Part shown: positions 1-7,368 of the stretch, one piece after another
Numbering within the stretch: the first letter of the stretch is position 1
Layout of the letters: every line of letters begins with the position of its first letter
Assembly (NCBI GenBank): GCA_016219145.1
Contig: JACRCG010000148.1
Span: 1-15,992, forward strand
DNA: 15,992 nucleotides
Reading direction: 5' to 3'
DNA from: Deltaproteobacteria bacterium
GTDB lineage: Bacteria; Desulfobacterota; Desulfuromonadia; Geobacterales; Pseudopelobacteraceae
Notes under the pieces: model-generated
The model's database searches: none
Seen by the model: only the letters and a program-made list of their open reading frames with translations
What the model was told of the DNA's origin: nothing
Position numbers and translations under genes: made by a program

Positions 1-2595
1 GGCTTTATTGGAATTACGAACATGAGGTATTATTCGTCATCTACAAGTGCTCTCGGATCTTATGTTTCTAACTGGTCTATAGGTTTTGATTATATGGATT
101 TTATTCCGGGCTCCAGCAGTTCAGTCTGGCCCGTCCGCGGCGGCAATGTAAAAACTAACGGTTCTTGCGGCACAAACAACAACGCGATCATTTCAGCAAA
201 ACCAATAACCAATCTCTGCTCTGCCGGTACCGCAACGGCAGTAACCGGCAACGGCCCCTGGAGCTGGAATTGTACCGGCAGCGTTGGCGGCAGCGATGCC
301 TCATGCAGTGCACAGCTTGCCGACATCACCCCTCCAATTATCTCAAACCTCGCTGCTCGTGGTATAACCGACACCTCCGCCATTATCACCTGGACAACCA
401 GCGAACCGGCCAAAGGAAGTGTCTTCTATGGCATTGCAGCCCCTTCAACCGAACTTAAAGAAGCTGGTTTCGTCAACGCACATTCCATAATGCTTTCCGG
501 CCTTTCCGCCAACAGCGACTACGGCGTCAAAGTAACCGCTGCCGATGCAGCTGCCAACACATCCGAAAGCGCCATCATCACCTTTCGCACCGCTGTCTCG
601 GCAACCACCCCGCCGGTTATCCTGGAAGGCCCGACAGTCAGCTCAATCAGCGACACCACCGCCGTTATCACCTGGAAAACGGATATCCCCTCAACCGGCA
701 CACTCTCCTACGGTATCGGCAACACCGGCCAGACCAGGCAGGATCTGACACTGGCAGTCAACCACAGCGTCACACTTGCCCAACTGCTGCCACAGAGCAG
801 CTACACACTGGTGCTGCTGGTCAGTAACGCAAACGGCAACAACTCCCTTCCGAGCCGTGCTATCACCTTTACCACCAAAGCGGCCCCCGACAACAAGGCT
901 CCGATCATCACCCAAGGGCCAATGGCGCTTGGTATCAGCGACAGCGCCGCCACCATCAGCTGGATGACCGATGAACCATCCACCAGCACTGTTACCTTGA
1001 AAAGCGGCAACACAACAAAAACATACGATGACCTCACACCGGTGGTGCTGCATAACATCCGGGTCACCGGCCTGAGCGCATCCACCCAATACAGCTATAC
1101 CGTATCGTCCACCGACCGCTTTAACAACGGCCCGACCATCAGTGCGCAAAAGAGCTTCTTCACCATCCAGACACCCGACACCACCCCGCCGCGCATCATC
1201 TCCGGCCCCAGCGCCCAGTTCATCAGCGAGAAACAGGCCAGCATCCTGTGGGAGAGCGACGAGAAATCCGACAGTCAGGTTGAATACGGCAGCGACCGGA
1301 ACAACCTTGACAAAAGCGCGTATGACAACGATCTGCTCATACGGCACAGTTTGCAGCTGAATAACCTGACAAAGAGTACAAAATACTACTATCGCATTCG
1401 CACTCGCGATGCGGTCGGCAATGAAACGGTCACCGAAATACGGAATTTCACCACCAAGGATGCCAACATAATTGAAAAGCTGCAGTTTGTGGATGGCCCT
1501 AAAATAGAATTCAAAGACAATTCCAAAGCTGTTTTATCTTGGAAGACCAACAAACCGGCCGACACCTGGTTTGCATTTGGTGAGAAAGAGTCGGATTTGT
1601 TCGATGTACAGGCTCATGGCGGCGAGAACGCCAGCGGGACCGAACACAGACACCATTTACCGGATCTTAAATCATCCACGGCATACATCATCAGATGCAC
1701 ATCCCATGATCGGGATGGCCAGACTGTCTCTGCCTACATCACGGAGAACAAAACCAGCGCCACCAGCGGGATCAGGACTGCGGCAAAAACCAGCGCCAAA
1801 TCCGTCTCTCTTGCAGCTGGCGCTCCGATAGCCCTGACGACCGATGCACTCCCGGACACAACTCTGCCGGTTATAACTGCCGGTCCGACGGTGACATCTG
1901 CTTCCAACACAAGCGCCACCATCCAGTGGACCACCAACAAAATTGCCGACTCGCAGGTATCCTGCACCTCGGCCACCCAGACGATCCCGCTGGTATTCAG
2001 TGAAATCAACCAGGTGTCTGAGCATGCCATGGTACTTACCAACCTGACGGCCGACATTGTCTATACCTGCCAGGTTACATCCAGCGACCCAGCCGGTAAC
2101 ACTCAGAGCAGCGGCAGTTTCAGTGTGACAACAACGGCACTGCCCGACAACTCCCTGCCCACCGTTACCGCAACACCGACCATGACTCTGCTTGGCAACG
2201 GCACGGCCGCCATCAGCTGGAACACCAGCAAGGCCGCCTCAAGCCTGATCAAATACGGTGCTGATGCAGCCGCTTTGAACGATACTGTTTCCAGCTTCGG
2301 AGTGGGAACGAATCACACCATGACGCTAACGAACCTGACGATCGGCACTATTTACAGCTATGTGATCGAAGCGATGGATCCATCCGGTAATACCGGTATC
2401 AGTACGCCGCAGATGATCTCGCTGAAAACCGGGGACTGCGACAACACCGGCAGCGTCAACATCTCTGAGGTTCAGAGCGCAATCAACATGTTTCTGGGGT
2501 TGAAACAGCCGGCCGTCTGTGTGGATTACGATGCAGCCGGGAATGTCAGCATCTCCAAGGTGCAGAAGGCGATTAACAGCTTTTTGGGGTTGTAA
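1..2595 (+). CDS. FN3-repeat surface/secreted protein with dockerin-like C-terminus (5' partial)
   Basis: The frame is open to the left edge: seven codons precede the ATG at 22 without a stop, so that ATG is probably internal. Counting from it (857 residues): residues 1-42 look like the end of a DUF1566/Lcl_C-type domain, closing with VWPVRGG. Residues 46-97 form a Cys-rich linker (NGSCG, NLCSAGT, PWSWNCTG, ASCSA) of a kind common in Geobacter exported proteins. About seven fibronectin-III-like repeats follow, near 101-191, 195-286, 290-383, 386-479, 484-575 (divergent), 610-705 and 708-803, most opening with D-x-x-x-P and carrying a W-x-[ST/TD] strand. Residues 804-857 hold two dockerin-like EF-hand repeats, each ending in FLGL. 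No enzyme domain is visible. The likely role is extracellular binding or scaffolding; the signal peptide would lie outside the window. Its function is unknown to me. Confidence 0.8.
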   Translation, partial: GFIGITNMRYYSSSTSALGSYVSNWSIGFDYMDFIPGSSSSVWPVRGGNVKTNGSCGTNNNAIISAKPITNLCSAGTATAVTGNGPWSWNCTGSVGGSDASCSAQLADITPPIISNLAARGITDTSAIITWTTSEPAKGSVFYGIAAPSTELKEAGFVNAHSIMLSGLSANSDYGVKVTAADAAANTSESAIITFRTAVSATTPPVILEGPTVSSISDTTAVITWKTDIPSTGTLSYGIGNTGQTRQDLTLAVNHSVTLAQLLPQSSYTLVLLVSNANGNNSLPSRAITFTTKAAPDNKAPIITQGPMALGISDSAATISWMTDEPSTSTVTLKSGNTTKTYDDLTPVVLHNIRVTGLSASTQYSYTVSSTDRFNNGPTISAQKSFFTIQTPDTTPPRIISGPSAQFISEKQASILWESDEKSDSQVEYGSDRNNLDKSAYDNDLLIRHSLQLNNLTKSTKYYYRIRTRDAVGNETVTEIRNFTTKDANIIEKLQFVDGPKIEFKDNSKAVLSWKTNKPADTWFAFGEKESDLFDVQAHGGENASGTEHRHHLPDLKSSTAYIIRCTSHDRDGQTVSAYITENKTSATSGIRTAAKTSAKSVSLAAGAPIALTTDALPDTTLPVITAGPTVTSASNTSATIQWTTNKIADSQVSCTSATQTIPLVFSEINQVSEHAMVLTNLTADIVYTCQVTSSDPAGNTQSSGSFSVTTTALPDNSLPTVTATPTMTLLGNGTAAISWNTSKAASSLIKYGADAAALNDTVSSFGVGTNHTMTLTNLTIGTIYSYVIEAMDPSGNTGISTPQMISLKTGDCDNTGSVNISEVQSAINMFLGLKQPAVCVDYDAAGNVSISKVQKAINSFLGL
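2388..2592 (+). other. Dockerin-like tandem EF-hand domain
   Basis: This is the C-terminal part of the FN3 protein (about residues 790-857). Two copies of a roughly 24-residue unit occur at residues 804-827 and 834-857. Each has D/N-rich positions at the loop (DCDNTGSVN; DYDAAGNVS), then S-x-V-Q-x-A-I-N and a final FLGL. This spacing resembles type I dockerin repeats. In cellulosome bacteria dockerins dock to cohesins; the partner here is unknown, and the second loop is less acidic than a canonical calcium site. Confidence 0.6.
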
Positions 2596-2636
2596 TCATC
2601 CCGCTTTTCCGGCTTGTATTGCGCTTTGTCATGTCC

Positions 2637-2665
2637 GGGTGAGAGTCGGTCTTAGCCCTTTTTTT
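2637..2665 (+). terminator. Rho-independent terminator after the FN3 protein gene
   Basis: GGGTGAGA (2637-2644) pairs with TCTT-A-GCCC (2650-2658) around a 5-nt loop, with one bulged A and two G-T wobbles. A run of seven T (2659-2665) follows directly. It lies 42 nt after the stop codon and separates this gene from the next transcription unit. Confidence 0.6.
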
Positions 2666-2672
2666 GTTTGTC

Positions 2673-2701
2673 TTGACGGACGGCCCATGCTGTATTACTC
2701 T
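2673..2701 (+). promoter_or_regulatory. Candidate sigma-70 promoter for the mutase-nifU-nifS unit
   Basis: A good -35 (TTGACG, 2673-2678) is followed after 17 nt by a weak -10 (TACTCT, 2696-2701). It sits just after the terminator and about 40 nt before the mutase start, where a promoter is expected. The -10 matches the consensus at only three positions, so the exact hexamer is uncertain. Confidence 0.35.
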
Positions 2702-2741
2702 AAAACGACCAAAGCTGTCTTATTATACCGTGGAGGGGATA

Positions 2742-4160
2742 ATGACTCGAATCGCTTTTGGAACATCCGGTTGGCGCGGTATCCTGTGTGAGGATTTCAC
2801 TTTCGACAACGTCAGGGTGGTCATACAGGCCATTGCCGATAATATCAGGGCGGCCGGCGAACAGGACAAAGGTGTGGTGATCGGCTGTGATACCCGTTTC
2901 ATGGGGCGTCGATTCACCGAAGAGGCCGCCCGTGTGCTGGCCGGTTCCGGCATCAAAGCATATTTGTGTGAGCGGGACACCCCCACCCCGGTTATCTCGT
3001 ACGAGATCATCCGCAGGAAGGCAGCAGGCGGCATCAACTTTACTGCCAGCCACAACCCGCCGGAATACAACGGCATCAAGTTTTCTCCGTCATGGGGAGG
3101 TCCGGCGCTTCCGGAAACCACCGGTGATATCGAGCGGCGCGCCAACGAGATGCTGGGCGAGGTCTGCTACCGGGAGCTTTCTCTGGCAGAGGCAAAGAAA
3201 AAGGGGCTGCTGGAAGATATTGATCCTCGTGCCGGATACCTGAAAGAGCTTGAGCAGAAGGTCGATTTTGATGTTATCGGCCGCCTCGGCAAGCTGGCTC
3301 TGAACCCGCTCTACGGAACTGGACGCGGCTATCTGGACGAACCGCTCCGTTCGCGCGGCATCCCCCATGTCATCATCAACGACCGTCCCGACCCCTATTT
3401 CGGCGGGCATCCGCCCGAGCCCTCCGAGGCGCATATCCCCGATTTCATCGCGTTGGTCAAAAGTGACCCCGACATAAAACTGGGTCTTTCAACTGACGGC
3501 GACGCCGACCGTTTCGGTATTCTGGATGCTGACGGCAGTTATATCGAGCCCAACTATATCATTGCCCTGCTGCTGGACTATCTGATCCGGGTCAGAAAGC
3601 TGGAGGGGGGCGTGGCGCGCAGTGTGGCGACCTCGCACCTGATTGATGCCGTGGCAAAAAAACATGGCGTCCCTGTCTACGAAACACCGGTCGGTTTCAA
3701 GTATATCGGCGAGCTGATCTGTCAGGACAAGCTGGTTATCGGCGGTGAAGAGAGCGCCGGTCTGACGATCAAGGGGCATGTGCCGGAGAAAGACGGTATT
3801 CTGGCCTGCTTCCTGGTGGCCGAGATGGTGGCCCGCGAAGGCAAAAGTGTCCGCGAACTGCTGGAGCGTTTATATGGCGAGGTGGGGCGTTTTGTGACCC
3901 GCCGCGATAACCTCAAGCTGTCTCCGGAACTGGAAGTGGCCTACAAAACCAGGATTAATGCCGTGCCGGTCGAAGTTGCCGGAGCGAAAGTCAAGGATGT
4001 CATCAGGATTGATGGCACCAAGCTATTGCTGGATGACGGCAGCTGGATGCTGTTCAGGAAATCAGGAACAGAGCCGGTTGTGCGGCTGTACGGCGAGGCC
4101 TGTAACGAAGGACGTCTGGCGGAAGTGATGGAAGCCGGGCGGAAGTTCATACTAAATTAA
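2742..4160 (+). CDS. Phosphoglucomutase/phosphomannomutase family protein
   Basis: A 472-residue alpha-D-phosphohexomutase that interconverts hexose 1- and 6-phosphates via a phosphoserine intermediate, feeding glycogen, cell-wall or exopolysaccharide sugar pools in the cytoplasm. The four family signatures are in order: N-terminal GTSGWRG (7-13), catalytic TASHNP with Ser103 (101-106), metal-binding TDGDADR (251-257), sugar-binding GGEESAG (334-340) and phosphate-binding RKSGTEP (439-445). An open frame extends back to 2664, but I chose the ATG at 2742 because GGAGG lies 5 nt before it and MTRIAFGTSGWRG is the usual N-terminus; the extension would also overlap the promoter. Length is normal. 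Glucose versus mannose specificity cannot be read from the motifs. It is followed after 24 nt by nifU, so co-transcription is likely although the functional link is not obvious. Confidence 0.92.
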   Translation: MTRIAFGTSGWRGILCEDFTFDNVRVVIQAIADNIRAAGEQDKGVVIGCDTRFMGRRFTEEAARVLAGSGIKAYLCERDTPTPVISYEIIRRKAAGGINFTASHNPPEYNGIKFSPSWGGPALPETTGDIERRANEMLGEVCYRELSLAEAKKKGLLEDIDPRAGYLKELEQKVDFDVIGRLGKLALNPLYGTGRGYLDEPLRSRGIPHVIINDRPDPYFGGHPPEPSEAHIPDFIALVKSDPDIKLGLSTDGDADRFGILDADGSYIEPNYIIALLLDYLIRVRKLEGGVARSVATSHLIDAVAKKHGVPVYETPVGFKYIGELICQDKLVIGGEESAGLTIKGHVPEKDGILACFLVAEMVAREGKSVRELLERLYGEVGRFVTRRDNLKLSPELEVAYKTRINAVPVEVAGAKVKDVIRIDGTKLLLDDGSWMLFRKSGTEPVVRLYGEACNEGRLAEVMEAGRKFILN

Positions 4161-4184
4161 ACGATAATCCGGAGGAATCGAATC

Positions 4185-5057
4185 ATGTGGGACTATACAC
4201 CAATCGTAAGAGATCATTTTCTGAACCCGCGCAATGTGGGTGACATCCCTGATGCAGATGCTGTCGGCGAGGTCGGCAGCCTGGCCTGCGGCGATGCGCT
4301 CAAACTCTATATCAAGCTGGATGAGAACAAGGACAAGATCGTAGACGCCAAGTTCCAGACCTTCGGCTGCGCCAGTGCCATCGCCTCTTCCTCGGCCTTG
4401 ACCGAGATGGTCAAGGGGAAAAACCTTGACGAAGCCCTGGCGATCAGCAATCAGGATATTGCCGATTTTCTTGGTGGCTTGCCGGAAGAGAAGATGCACT
4501 GCTCGGTGATGGGGCAGGAGGCGCTGGAGGTGGCCATATTCAAATATCGAGGACTCGATATTCCGGAGCATGACAGCGAGCATGATCATGGGCATGCCTA
4601 TCCGGATCACGAAGGCGAAGTTGTCTGCAAATGTTTCGGGATTACCGATACATTCCTCAAAAAGGTTATCGAGACCAATCGTCTGACGACAGCTGAACAG
4701 GTTACGCATTTTACCAAGGCCGGTGGCGCCTGCGGCGGATGTATTCCAAAAATCCAGGAACTGATCGCCCAGGTACTGGGGAGCGAGGATCTTCAACCTC
4801 GCAAACGACCGGAAAAACTCTCCAACATGAAGAAGATGCAGCTGATCCAGGAGGTGCTGGAACGCGACATCCGGCCTCTGTTGTGGGCTGACGGCGGTGA
4901 TCTGGAGCTGATCGATATTGACGGTTCCAATGTTCAGGTGGCTTTCCGCAAAGCCTGCGCCGGCTGCGCCTCGTCCGGCAACACCGCCCGCATGGTGGAA
5001 GCAAAGCTGCGCGACCTGGTAGCCGAGGATATCGTGGTGGAGGAGGTTTCTCAATGA
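4185..5057 (+). CDS. nifU: Fe-S cluster assembly scaffold NifU (three-domain)
   Basis: A 290-residue modular scaffold on which nascent Fe-S clusters are built and transferred to apoproteins. Domain 1 (1-125) is IscU-like with the three cluster-ligand cysteines C35, C62 and C106. Domain 2 (about 146-195) is the BFD-like [2Fe-2S] domain with C148, C150, C183 and C186 (CKC...CGGC). Domain 3 (about 214-290) is the Nfu thioredoxin-like domain with C258-x-x-C261. All expected ligands are present. The linker between domains 1 and 2 (residues 128-144) has five His among Asp/Glu, which is unusual. The start has GGAGGA at 4171-4176. It overlaps nifS by 4 nt (ATGA), implying translational coupling. No nitrogenase gene is in the window, so general rather than nitrogenase-specific maturation is plausible, as is known for NifU/NifS in epsilonproteobacteria. 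Confidence 0.95.
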   Translation: MWDYTPIVRDHFLNPRNVGDIPDADAVGEVGSLACGDALKLYIKLDENKDKIVDAKFQTFGCASAIASSSALTEMVKGKNLDEALAISNQDIADFLGGLPEEKMHCSVMGQEALEVAIFKYRGLDIPEHDSEHDHGHAYPDHEGEVVCKCFGITDTFLKKVIETNRLTTAEQVTHFTKAGGACGGCIPKIQELIAQVLGSEDLQPRKRPEKLSNMKKMQLIQEVLERDIRPLLWADGGDLELIDIDGSNVQVAFRKACAGCASSGNTARMVEAKLRDLVAEDIVVEEVSQ

Positions 5058-6226
5058 AAGAGATCTATCTCGACAACAACGCCACCACCAAGGTCGATGA
5101 AGCGGTCTTTGAAGAGATGCGCCCATATTTCTGTGAACTGTACGGCAATCCCAGTTCGATGCATTTCTTCGGAGGCCAGGTGCAGGGCAAGACCGCCGAG
5201 GCAAGAAGCCGTGTTGCGGCGCTTTTGGGGGCTTCGCCGGAGGAGATCATTTTCACCGCCTGCGGAACAGAGAGCGACAACGCCGCTATCCGCTCGGCGC
5301 TGGAGGTGTTCCCCGAACGCCGTCATATCATAACTTCCCGAGTCGAACATCCGGCGGTCCTGACGCAGTGCCGTAATCTGTCCCAGAAGGGCTATCGGGT
5401 GACCGAGATCGGTGTGGATGGCGCCGGACGTCTGGACATGGACGAGCTTAAGGCCGCTGTTGACAGCGACACCGCTATCGTATCGCTGATGTGGGCCAAC
5501 AACGAAACCGGCGTGATCTTTCCGGTCGAGGAGGCGGCAGCGATTGCCAAAGCAAAAGGCGCCCTGTTCCACAGTGATGCGGTTCAGGCCATCGGCAAGA
5601 TTCCGATCAATATGGCCGCTTCCAGCATAGATATGCTCTCGCTCTCCGGCCACAAACTGCACGCCCCCAAGGGGATCGGCGTTCTCTATCTTCGTCGTGG
5701 CACACCGTTCCGTCCGTTTATGGTTGGTGGGCATCAGGAGAAGAGCCGACGGGCCGGCACTGAAAACGCCGCCGCCATCATCGCTCTGGGAAAGGCCTGT
5801 GAGCTGGCCGGTCAGCACATGCATGCGGAAAATACGGTGGTCAAGGCCCAGCGCGACCGTCTGCAGGACGCCTTGATGGCGGCTATTCCGAATGCACGCA
5901 TCAACGGCGGCGGGGCCGAGCGTCTGCCAAACACGACCTCGATCGCATTTGAATATGTCGAAGGTGAAGCGATTCTGCTGCTGCTCTCAGAGATGGGTAT
6001 CTGCGCTTCCTCAGGCAGCGCCTGCACCTCCGGTTCGCTGGAGCCTTCGCACGTTCTGCGGGCCATGGGTGTGCCCTTCACCTGCGCCCACGGTTCGATC
6101 CGCTTTTCGCTGTCGCGCTACACCACCGACGCCGAGATTGACACCGTCATCCGCGAAATGCCCCCGATCATCGCCCGCCTGAGGCAGATGTCCCCCTTTG
6201 GCAGAGAGCATTTGAAAGGGAAGTAG
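5054..6226 (+). CDS. nifS: Cysteine desulfurase NifS
   Basis: A 390-residue PLP enzyme that takes sulfur from L-cysteine, releasing alanine, and passes the persulfide to NifU. Visible landmarks: N-terminal YLDNNATT (5-12), VEHPAV with His99, SDAVQ with Asp175 and Gln178 for the cofactor, LSGHK with the PLP lysine Lys201, and the mobile-loop cysteine Cys324 in SSGSACTSG. This is the class I (NifS/IscS-like) active-site loop. The start ATG at 5054 lies in an ATGA overlap with the nifU stop and has AGGAGG at 5041-5046. It is the last gene of the unit, with a strong terminator 30 nt after its stop. Length and motifs are complete. Confidence 0.95.
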   Translation: MKEIYLDNNATTKVDEAVFEEMRPYFCELYGNPSSMHFFGGQVQGKTAEARSRVAALLGASPEEIIFTACGTESDNAAIRSALEVFPERRHIITSRVEHPAVLTQCRNLSQKGYRVTEIGVDGAGRLDMDELKAAVDSDTAIVSLMWANNETGVIFPVEEAAAIAKAKGALFHSDAVQAIGKIPINMAASSIDMLSLSGHKLHAPKGIGVLYLRRGTPFRPFMVGGHQEKSRRAGTENAAAIIALGKACELAGQHMHAENTVVKAQRDRLQDALMAAIPNARINGGGAERLPNTTSIAFEYVEGEAILLLLSEMGICASSGSACTSGSLEPSHVLRAMGVPFTCAHGSIRFSLSRYTTDAEIDTVIREMPPIIARLRQMSPFGREHLKGK

Positions 6227-6255
6227 TGAATTAATGGTTTCTTTGTCACGCAAAT

Positions 6256-6296
6256 AAAGGCGGCCCGTTGGTCGCCTTTTGTGTTTTTGTTTTTTG
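6256..6296 (+). terminator. Rho-independent terminator after nifS
   Basis: AAAGGCGGCC (6256-6265) pairs with GGTCGCCTTT (6270-6279) around a CGTT loop, including one G-T pair, giving a 10-bp stem. T-rich sequence continues to 6295. It closes the mutase-nifU-nifS unit and separates it from the accessory block. Confidence 0.85.
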
Positions 6297-6404
6297 GCAG
6301 GCTGGTGGAGTGGAATGATCAATCTGTCCCGGTTTTCTGGGAGTACAAAATCCCTTTTGTTACCTGGCCAAACCGTGATATTACAAGCCATACCGGGGGC
6401 ACAG

Positions 6405-6581
6405 ATGATGGGACATTCTTCTTTGATGAAAACAAACCGTGATGAGCAGCGTGACGAGATCATGAGAAAGACACCGGGGGAACGTGTGCTGGTGGCGCTT
6501 GAACTCTCGGACGCCTGCGCGCTGCTCAATAATGCTGCCAGAAAGTCCCTGGAGGAAAAACGTGCTGCTGCAAAGGCTTAG
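6405..6581 (+). CDS. Small hypothetical protein preceding a nucleotidyltransferase
   Basis: The frame gives 58 residues from the ATG at 6405, where GGGGG (6395-6399) might serve as a poor RBS; the ATG at 6426 (51 residues) is an alternative, and the frame is open back to 6279. The C-terminal half (MRKTPGERVLVALELSDAC, then a basic AARKSLEEKRAAAKA tail) is predicted helical. A similar R-x-x-x-A-x-E-L-S-D pattern occurs in short proteins encoded just before nucleotidyltransferases in other bacteria; I recall this pattern but cannot verify it. Its last 20 nt overlap the GTG start of the next gene, whose RBS lies inside this ORF. That coupling is the best evidence it is translated. Function unknown; a partner or antitoxin-like role is possible. 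Confidence 0.5.
   Translation: MMGHSSLMKTNRDEQRDEIMRKTPGERVLVALELSDACALLNNAARKSLEEKRAAAKA
6551..6564 (+). promoter_or_regulatory. Ribosome binding site and GTG start of the nucleotidyltransferase
   Basis: GGAGG (6551-6555) lies 6 nt before an in-frame GTG (6562). No better site precedes the ATG at 6484. The site is inside the upstream small ORF, so ribosomes ending there could restart here. Confidence 0.6.
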
Positions 6582-7074
6582 CCAGGCTTTGGATGTGTTG
6601 ACAGCCCTTCGCGATGAAGGCCGTATCAGCGGCTTTGCGCTCATAGGCGGGCTTGCCGTGTCTGCCTGGAGCCCGCCCCGCGCCACCATGGATGTTGACC
6701 TGCTTGTTCTTGTTGCGTCGGAAAACTTGAATCATCTTGTGAAAGCGCTCTGCGAGGCGGGAATAAACGCAGAACTGCGTCGCGGCGGAGTTGATGATCC
6801 TGTCCCATGCCTGATTCGCGCCGATTTTCTTGATATTATCGTCGCCACGAAAAAATACGAGGCTGAGGCCATTGAGCAGAGCATTGTCGTAAAAATTGCC
6901 GGGATGGATATTCCGGTCGCATCTCCCGAATATCTCATTATACTCAAGCTCAAGGCGGGTGGACCGCGAGACCTTCTGGATGTCCAAGAGCTTCTGGCCT
7001 CCAATCTTGTTGATCGCACACTGCTTGCTGAGCTTGCAGCCAGCTATCGGGTTGAGCTCAGCCGGTGTAGCTAA
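6562..7074 (+). CDS. Nucleotidyltransferase, AbiEii/MNT-like fold
   Basis: A 170-residue protein from a GTG start. The nucleotidyltransferase signature is clear: IGG (28-30) followed by A-W-x-x-x-R-x-T-x-D-V-D (D44 and D46 as the metal-binding pair) and a third acidic residue at D91 (FLDIIVATK). A downstream helix-strand block SPEYLIILKLKAG...DLLDVQELL (121-145) matches the usual tail of stand-alone nucleotidyltransferases in toxin-antitoxin and abortive-infection loci. Such proteins transfer a nucleotide to a protein or tRNA; the target is unknown here. An open frame extends to 6484 but lacks an RBS. It overlaps the small ORF before it and meets the antitoxin gene tail to tail with a 4-nt overlap (7071-7074). 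No DNA-binding AbiEi partner and no HEPN partner is visible. Confidence 0.75.
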   Translation: MLLQRLSQALDVLTALRDEGRISGFALIGGLAVSAWSPPRATMDVDLLVLVASENLNHLVKALCEAGINAELRRGGVDDPVPCLIRADFLDIIVATKKYEAEAIEQSIVVKIAGMDIPVASPEYLIILKLKAGGPRDLLDVQELLASNLVDRTLLAELAASYRVELSRCS

Positions 7075-7337
7075 TCTCCCGCATTTAACATCTCAAGGAG
7101 GTTATCTGCGGAACCAACCGCAACGAGCTCACCACGTCGCGTGGCCTTCATTGCCTCAATAGTTTCGGAATGAGGAACGAGTGGTTCAAAGGGCAATACC
7201 TTTTCTGTTGCAATCCGCATCATCATCATACGAAAAGCATCAGAAGAGGTAAGACCGATACAGGCAAGTACTGCCTCGGCCTCAATCTTAATATTTTCGT
7301 CAATCCTCGCACGAACAACAGAGTTCTGTGTTGCCAT
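7071..7337 (-). CDS. relB: RelB/DinJ-family antitoxin (orphan)
   Basis: An 88-residue protein. The N-terminus VVRARIDENIKIEAEAVL followed by GLTSSDAFRMMM is the typical RelB/DinJ ribbon-helix-helix DNA-binding region, and VLPFEPLVPHSETIEAM (47-63) is the conserved segment after it. The start ATG has AGGAG at 7347-7351 on the minus strand. RelB antitoxins bind a RelE/YafQ toxin and repress their own promoter. Here the expected toxin gene should lie immediately downstream, at coordinates below 7071, but that strand carries only the shadow of the convergent nucleotidyltransferase. It therefore appears to be an orphan antitoxin. A consensus-like promoter and a palindrome precede it, so it is probably expressed. 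Confidence 0.85.
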   Translation of the reverse strand: MATQNSVVRARIDENIKIEAEAVLACIGLTSSDAFRMMMMRIATEKVLPFEPLVPHSETIEAMKATRRGELVAVGSADNLLEMLNAGD

Positions 7338-7355
7338 AATATTTTTCTCCTTTGA

Positions 7356-7368
7356 GCTACATTGTAGC
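7356..7368. promoter_or_regulatory. Palindromic operator candidate overlapping the antitoxin -10
   Basis: GCTACA-T-TGTAGC is a perfect 6-bp-arm inverted repeat that contains the -10 hexamer. Binding of a ribbon-helix-helix antitoxin here would block RNA polymerase, matching the known autoregulation of RelB/DinJ. The assignment is inferred from position and symmetry. Confidence 0.6.

Noticed and set aside
22..24. ATG at 22 as the start of the FN3 protein
   Set aside because: The frame is open to the window edge, no RBS precedes the ATG, and the sequence after it looks like the interior of a DUF1566-type domain.
691..1347. Minus-strand open frame of 218 codons opposite the FN3 gene
   Set aside because: It is a shadow of the repetitive FN3 coding region; its Gly/Val/Ala-rich sequence is the expected antisense of Thr/Ser-rich codons.
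4152..5204. Minus-strand open frame of 350 codons opposite nifU
   Set aside because: It is fully antisense to nifU and the start of nifS, both with complete family motifs. The translation shows no recognisable domain, and the high-GC third positions explain the lack of stops.
6484..6561. ATG at 6484 as the start of the nucleotidyltransferase
   Set aside because: No ribosome-binding site precedes it, and the added 26 residues are not protein-like; the GTG at 6562 has GGAGG at good distance.
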